A DNA stretch of 10,378 bases. Origin: Nephromyces sp. MM_2019. Lineage: Eukaryota; Apicomplexa; Aconoidasida; Nephromycida. The stretch covers positions 12,351-22,728 of the forward strand of contig JADHZB010002115.1 in assembly GCA_015657535.1 (NCBI GenBank), in the 5' to 3' direction. A program made the translations under genes and the position numbers. Positions 6,228-10,378 of this stretch are shown piece after piece (positions within the stretch are counted from its first letter, which is position 1; every line of letters begins with the position of its first letter). The notes beneath the pieces were generated by a model. That model searched no databases. It was not told the origin of the DNA and worked only from the letters and a program-made list of their open reading frames with translations.

Positions 6228-8162
6228 ATGACTGGCTGTTTGATTGATTCTTCATTGAGAAAGCTTGCAGCTCTCACTTCATCTCCCTCCTCAAAAATTA
6301 TAGAAAAAAGTCGTTTTTGTTCCCCATCTAATCCTCTCTTTTTGAGGGAATTTCTGTCTTCAATCGAGGTAATCCCTGGAAACTGTTTTCTCTTATTCTC
6401 TTCATCTTCAGCCTTGTGTGTCACGAAGACTCAGGAAAATACGCGTAACACACGCATTTTTCATCAAATCGTATCCTGTGTGTTTGCTTGCAATTCGCTG
6501 TGGGGAGTGATACTACCCAAGAAATCCTTGAGTGTACGTACACTGGAGGCTGAGAGCGAGCAGTGCTTTCCTCTCTTTGTTGAACAAGAGGATCTGGAGA
6601 AGTTTTCGCTTTATCATACACACAATCACGTAGAGAAGTCTTTCCCTCCTTTGTGTGTTGCACACGATAATGTAGGGAAATCTTTACCTCCTCTTTCTGG
6701 CACGCACAATCACGTAGTGAAGTCTCCACCTCCCCTCAAGCACACCAAGACTCACCTAAAGCAGGGAGGAGCGACTGATTTTAGTCCTCTACTTACGCTA
6801 CTTTTGCTTCTTCTACACACAGCCTATGGTGTGATAGGGCTGAACCGTTGTTGCTCTCTTTCTACTCATTCTGTGTACGCTGCTGGTGCCAGCAACTACG
6901 CCTCTTATCTCAGGTATACTGTAGCATATCACACACAGCACACGGGTGGTGATTTATTTGAGTTTTTTATGAAGCCTCCTCTTTCCCCTGCTAGATTTGG
7001 GCTACAAGTTGAAGGGTGGAGAGGCTTGCCGTTAGCAACTGCTGCCTCGACACACACAGGCATCGGCTTAGCCTCTTTGTGCGAGAATAGCCCTACTTCA
7101 ACAGGCAGGTATTCCTCTTTTCTACGCAGAGAGAGTTTTACTAGAGTGTCAGCAAGCATTTGTTTGTGTGCAAATCTTAACACAGAATCTGGTGTCTTCA
7201 CTTGTGTGTGGCCTTCCTCTAGACTGCACTTCCCAAGACACTCCTGTGATAAGCTTCTTTCGCACACACAAACCTCTCGACATTCATCAAAGGCTTCAGC
7301 TAAAGATGGAGTTGATTGTTTAGAATCAGGCCTTTGTTTGAGGAGTAAGAGGGGTTTTGGCTTGTTAGGTTTTTTGTGTGCAGCGGTGGGGAGAAACAGC
7401 GATTCTCAAGGAGGATTAAGCAGAAGAAGAGGTGATATTCGCCTTCTTCACACGATGAAGCGAAGCTTTACCTCTGGAGGAATGCCACGAACGATACATG
7501 AAGAGGCAGAGACGCAGGAAAAGCCCACAAAAATTCAGGAAACATCTCCCTCTTCTTCTCATCTGTTTCACAATGAAAGTCTCATTCTTACAGACTTTGC
7601 AAAGAGAAAGAAGGGCATACCTTTTAAAGAGTTTGCGTCGAAAGCACTGGAAGAAAGAGGAGGAAACGAGCAAGAAAGTGCAGCAGTGTCAGAAGTAGGA
7701 GAAGGAGGGGTAGTAGAAGAAGAAGCAGCGGCTAAAGTATTAGTAATAGAAGAAGCAGAGAAAACCACCCAAAAAACAGAGAAAACCACAAAAAAAGCAA
7801 AGAAAACTACAGAAAATAAGAAACAAGAAAAATTACAAGAAGCTAAAGTAAGCGAAGGTGGCTGTGAAGAAGCCTCGAAGAGCAGTTCTTTCACTTCTTT
7901 TGCTTACTCAGCTGATAGCAGCTCAGTTAGCGCGGGAGATTCCCTTTCATCTGCTATTGCAGAGATTAAAGAGAGAAGCTCTGAGAGTAGAGGGAGTAGT
8001 GGGCTGATGCAGATGCTTGACACACACACAGTTCTCCCTAAGAAGCCGTTAGTTTACCCTGCAAAGATCATCACATGGAACGCCAACAGCATACTTCAGA
8101 GGATGAATGAAGGCTCTTCTGACTGGACTCGCTTTGTTTCTCTTGTGAAGCGACTAGATGCG
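6228..8162 (+). CDS. Exon 1: long N-terminal extension plus first catalytic motif
   Basis: 645 codons without a stop, which argues strongly for coding. The start is the first in-frame ATG after a stop at about 6174, with G at -3 and A at +4. Residues 131-172 carry a 14-residue repeat around HNHVEKS-x-PPL. Residues 187-207 (PLLTLLLLLLHTAYGV) are hydrophobic enough for a membrane segment. Residues 511-545 are Lys/Glu/Thr-rich (KTTKKAKKTTENKK), coiled-coil or nuclear-signal like. Ser-rich sequence leads into the domain at 613. Met410 (7455, MKRSFTSGGM) is an alternative start that would give about 200 residues before the domain, closer to other APE proteins; the open frame before it would then need another explanation. 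The exon ends GATGCG|GTGTGTGTG. Confidence 0.8.
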
Positions 8163-8426
8163 GTGTGTGTGCGTGTGTTCGTGGGTTAGTGTATGTTGGT
8201 GTGAGTGTTTATTTGTGTGTACGTGTGTATGTTTGTGGCTGTGCTTTTTTGTGTGTACGTGTGTATTTGTGAGAGTGTGTGTACGTGTGTATGTCTGTTT
8301 GTGCTTGTGGGTGTTTTTATGTCTATATATGTACTTGTGTTTATATGTGTGTGTGTGTGTGTGTGTGTGGGAGTGTGTGTGGGAGTGTGTGTGTGTGGGA
8401 GTGTGTGTGTAGGAGTGTGTGTGTGG

Positions 8427-8504
<78 letters not shown>

Positions 8505-9739
8505 GTCATAATCAGCAGTCACCACCTACTGGTTTCTACTCTCTATGAAGCCAATACTTACGCCAGTGCGTGTGTGTGTTTCAAGCTCTTGGTTGCTTCT
8601 CATGCGTTTTGTATGCATCTTCTATCGCTTCAGGATGTAGTTTGTATACAGGAAGTACGTATCCCAGCGCATGCACCACCAGGTGAATAGCACATAGTCT
8701 TTTCTGGTAAGGTGTACGTACACTGCCATTCTGTTCTCAGAGTGCTCTTCTCTTGTGGTATTATGTAATATTATGACATACTGTGTGTCTGTAGGCATAC
8801 AAATCGGTACCGTTTATTTATGTATGTATATGTGTGTGATGTGATCATGCAGGCGCCAAGAGGGGTGATGGTCAGATGAGAGATCATGGTAAGCTGAAGA
8901 CAAGCGATAAAGCCAGCCAGAAAGAAGCTTCTTTAGTTTTATCCAGTCTGAAGAGGGATTTTCCAGCTTATCAGCAGTATTGGAGCTTAGCAGAGTGGAA
9001 GTATGCAGGTGTGTGGGGGTTGTGGAGAGGGTATGTGTGTGTTAGGTAATTTTGGGATGGTGTGTGTGGTGGCCGGGGTATGGGTGTGTGTGTGGGGGTG
9101 TTAGGAGGGCTGGTGAGTGTGTGGGGTAATTTTGGGAGGGTGTGTGTGCGTGGGTGGATGTTGTGTGGACTATTAAAAGTATGTGGGATGAAGCATTTGC
9201 ACGACCGCTTGTGTGTGCAGGTGGTTAATTGATGCTGACTAGAGTGGAAGCATGTAGTCACGCATTGTGTTGGTATGCTTCTGAGAGGCAATACACACGC
9301 ACGCACACAACTTATTGCACACACATTCAGACCTGAAAGCAAAGTATTTTCTTTTGTTTGTGTAGGTCAACTCGTCTTGGCAAAACAAAACCTAAAGGTG
9401 AGGCAGCATCACCCTTGTTTGTATCTTTGAAGTGATAAAGCTAGGATTCTGTGTGTATGTGCTTGTGTGTGCGATAACCTTACTTTGCTCATGAATGTTG
9501 CTTTGTGTGAGAATCCAACTGTGTGCATGAGCCTTGATGTGTGCAAATGACATTCCAGCTGTGTGTATATTATTTGTTGTGTGTGTGAATCTAACTGTGC
9601 GTATACTATGTGGTGTGTGCTTTAAGGCTGTCGTCTGAGTCTCGTGTGTGTTCATGTTTTCAAGCTCTTGTACTAGTGTGTGTATGAGTGATATTAGCAC
9701 ACTCAAGTGAAGGCATGCCCTTATACCCACTCATGTAGC

Positions 9740-9770
<31 letters not shown>

Positions 9771-10072
9771 ATATTTTTAAAGCTCTTCCTTCGCGGCTTT
9801 TGCCTAATTGAATTGCTAATGCATCTTGTTCCCTTTAACGAACACTATATGTGTGCAGCTTCGAGTGCTGCAGCATGTGCTGTCTAATTCTTTCCTCTAC
9901 GAGTCTCTATCCCTATGGATTATCCCTTCAAATGCACACACACACACACACACACATAATAGTTTACACACCAACCTCTCCTCAGGTTGAGAAGATTTGC
10001 TTCAATCTTGAAGATACCATCATCAATGCTGAAGCTTCGGGTGCTGCCTCTAGCGCGTCACCACATTCAAAG
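6228..10072 (+). CDS. AP endonuclease, exonuclease III family, plant APE1L type (5 exons, 3' end missing)
   Basis: Coding join: 6228-8162, 8634-8682, 8853-9008, 9366-9397, 9986-10072. The enzyme belongs to the exonuclease-endonuclease-phosphatase family, which cuts the DNA backbone 5' of abasic sites in base excision repair. The spliced product reads KIITWNANS, DWTRFVSLVKRLDA, DVVCIQEVRIPAHAPPG, YWSLAEWKYAG, QLVLAKQNLKVEKICFNLED in that order. TWNANS, QEVR and YWSLA-x-x-KYAG are the wording I know from plant APE1L rather than human APE1. Asn618 (motif TWN) matches the catalytic Asn (Asn68 in human APE1) and the Glu of QEVR the metal-binding Glu96. All four junctions are GT-AG and phases agree. 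The domain begins only at residue 613. The GRVI, GDLN and SDH blocks expected next lie beyond the right edge. Location in nucleus or an organelle cannot be told. Family certain; exon edges likely. Confidence 0.85.
6619..6744 (+). repeat. 42-bp tandem repeat inside exon 1, three copies
   Basis: Copies start at 6619, 6661 and 6703. Each encodes 14 residues of the form H-N/D-H/N-V-x-K-S-x-P-P-L (HNHVEKSFPPL, HDNVGKSLPPL, HNHVVKSPPPL). The copies differ mostly by substitutions and keep the frame, as expected of a translated repeat. Confidence 0.85.
8163..8505 (+). repeat. (GT)n microsatellite tract in intron 1
   Basis: Near-continuous TG with interspersed TGTATG, GGGAGTGTGTG units (about 8367-8430, five or so copies) and pure (GT)n further on. 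All frames through it are Val/Cys or His/Thr artefacts. Confidence 0.9.
8163..8633 (+). other. Intron 1, dominated by (TG)n
   Basis: 471 nt, from GTGTGTGTGCGTG at the donor to CTTCTATCGCTTCAG at the acceptor. The first 350 nt are TG-rich and include long pure (GT)n at 8429-8466. Joining across it restores LDA-DVVCIQEV, exactly the spacing of the family; the unspliced frame stops at 8187. Confidence 0.8.
8634..8682 (+). CDS. Exon 2 of the AP endonuclease
   Basis: 49 nt encoding DVVCIQEVRIPAHAPP plus the first base of a Gly codon. It carries the metal-binding Glu of QEVR. Acceptor CGCTTCAG, donor CCAG|GTGAATAG. Confidence 0.85.
8683..8852 (+). other. Intron 2
   Basis: 170 nt, GTGAATAG to GATCATGCAG. 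It contains one perfect GTGTACGTACAC palindrome (8712-8723) and a modest TG bias. Confidence 0.75.
8853..9008 (+). CDS. Exon 3 of the AP endonuclease
   Basis: 156 nt, phase 1 at both ends, encoding AKRGDGQMRDHGKLK, a charged Lys/Ser linker with ASLVLSSLKRDFP, and the conserved YWSLAEWKYAG block. Acceptor ATCATGCAG, donor GCAG|GTGTGTGG. An internal GTAAGC at about 8889 looks like a good donor but using it would lose the YWSLAEWKYAG block. Confidence 0.85.
9009..9365 (+). other. Intron 3, TG-rich 5' half and CA-rich patch near the 3' end
   Basis: 357 nt, GTGTGTGGGGG to TTTGTTTGTGTAG. The TG/GGG-rich part runs to about 9160. A CA patch (acacacgcacgcacacaac and gcacacacattc) lies at 9291-9327. 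Confidence 0.7.
9366..9397 (+). CDS. Exon 4 of the AP endonuclease (32-nt small exon)
   Basis: Encodes the last two bases of Gly, then QLVLAKQNLK. This fits the GTALLVKK-type strand after KYAG in the family. Donor AAG|GTGAGG is a near-perfect consensus; without it the frame stops at 9428. Acceptor GTGTAG. Confidence 0.7.
9398..9985 (+). other. Intron 4, TG-rich then CA-rich
   Basis: 588 nt, GTGAGGCAG to CACACCAACCTCTCCTCAG. TG words dominate 9447-9770, including pure (GT)n at about 9743-9768; a (CA)n block lies at 9932-9955, 30 nt before the acceptor. Confidence 0.7.
9986..10072 (+). CDS. Exon 5 of the AP endonuclease (3' end uncertain)
   Basis: 87 nt encoding VEKICFNLEDTIINAEASG and then AASSASPHSK. 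KICFNLED matches the family's KVYFNLD strand; the Ala/Ser-rich tail is probably a loop. I chose the donor AAG|GTATAC at 10073. An alternative is AACG|GTGTATATG at 10107, which would add about eleven residues and resembles the TG-type donors of introns 1 and 3. Confidence 0.65.
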
Positions 10073-10283
10073 GTATACACCTTACTTGGCAACAGCAAAG
10101 AAAACGGTGTATATGTGTGTGTGCTCCTTGCTTGTGTTGTTTTTTTTTTGAGCGTGTGTGCGTGTTGCATGTTTTGTATTGGTGTTTGTGAGTGTGTGTG
10201 CTATCCTCTATGTGAGTGTGTATTGCTTGTTTTGTGTTGGTGTTTTTGAGTACGTATGTGTGCGTGTGCCTGTGTGTTTTCTT

Positions 10284-10378
<95 letters not shown>
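10073..10378 (+). other. Intron 5 (partial), TG-rich then pure (CA)n
   Basis: TG-rich from about 10107 to 10276, after which the strand switches to an uninterrupted (CA)n to the window edge. No coding sequence is expected here; the remaining exons lie beyond. Confidence 0.6.
10287..10378. repeat. Pure (CA)46 microsatellite
   Basis: 92 nt of uninterrupted CA running into the right edge, so its real length is unknown. Such a run often marks an assembly break or a collapsed repeat. Confidence 0.95.

Noticed and set aside
8154..8690. Several long overlapping frames (Val/Cys on plus, His/Thr on minus)
   Set aside because: They are translations of (GT)n/(CA)n DNA, which lacks stops in some phases. 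The region is intron 1, and only the end of the plus frame (from 8634) is real exon.
8886..8894. Strong internal donor ATG|GTAAGC in exon 3
   Set aside because: Using it would remove the YWSLAEWKYAG block, which is conserved in the family and in phase with the next exon.
10050..10373. 107-codon minus-strand frame starting with (VC)n
   Set aside because: Its first third is pure (CA)46 microsatellite and the rest is TG-rich intron with part of exon 5 read backwards.
1..10378. A mobile element, CRISPR array, tRNA or rRNA gene
   Set aside because: I looked for terminal inverted repeats, spaced direct repeats, reverse transcriptase or transposase motifs and tRNA-like arms and saw none; the direct repeats present are simple tandem arrays.

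Overview
The window looks like nuclear DNA of a eukaryote with intron-bearing genes and very many (TG)n/(CA)n microsatellites. An apicomplexan alveolate, possibly a coccidian such as a Cystoisospora relative, fits best. The grounds are the plant-type AP endonuclease, long Ser/Lys/Glu-rich extensions around conserved domains, GT-AG introns and (HT)n/(VC)n low-complexity reading frames. The lineage is an inference and I hold it loosely. No bacterial operon, rRNA, tRNA, CRISPR array or transposon is recognisable.

Two genes can be supported, both cut by the window edges and pointing away from each other. On the minus strand at the left edge, an exon (583 to 127) encodes a Ser-rich stretch followed by the first part of a PHD finger of the BRPF/JADE kind. 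It ends at a CAG|GT donor just after the VHQ residues. A TACTAAC branch-point sequence and a polypyrimidine acceptor precede it. An acidic (DVEDEI)n segment at 2149-1901 on the same strand may be another exon of this or a neighbouring gene.

On the plus strand, a five-exon gene (6228 to 10072, continuing off the right edge) encodes a plant APE1L-type, exonuclease III-family AP endonuclease. Exon 1 carries an N-terminal extension of about 612 residues and the first catalytic motif (TWNANS). Exons 2 to 5 add the CIQEVR, YWSLAEWKYAG and CFNLED blocks. The rest of the catalytic domain must lie to the right.

Between them, about 600-6200 holds mostly repeats and unrecognised sequence. There is a G-rich tract (1441-1487), 18-bp coding-like repeats (1982-2071), a 65-bp purine/CA repeat (2695-2808), a CA/G8/GT compound microsatellite (3253-3436), degenerate 47-50-bp repeats (3730-3884), relics of the same kind as far as about 5000, a CA-rich minisatellite (5387-5530) and a pyrimidine-rich stretch before exon 1. 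A 282-codon open frame at 5215-6063 is doubtful as a gene.

The most unusual signals are four. Introns are TG-rich on the sense strand from the 5' splice site, and some also carry a (CA)n tract further down, so that their ends could pair. A 12-14-bp palindrome, GTGTACGTACAC and near-matches, recurs across coding, intronic and intergenic DNA. The AP endonuclease has a very long and odd N-terminal extension. The PHD exon has no listed start or stop of its own inside the window.
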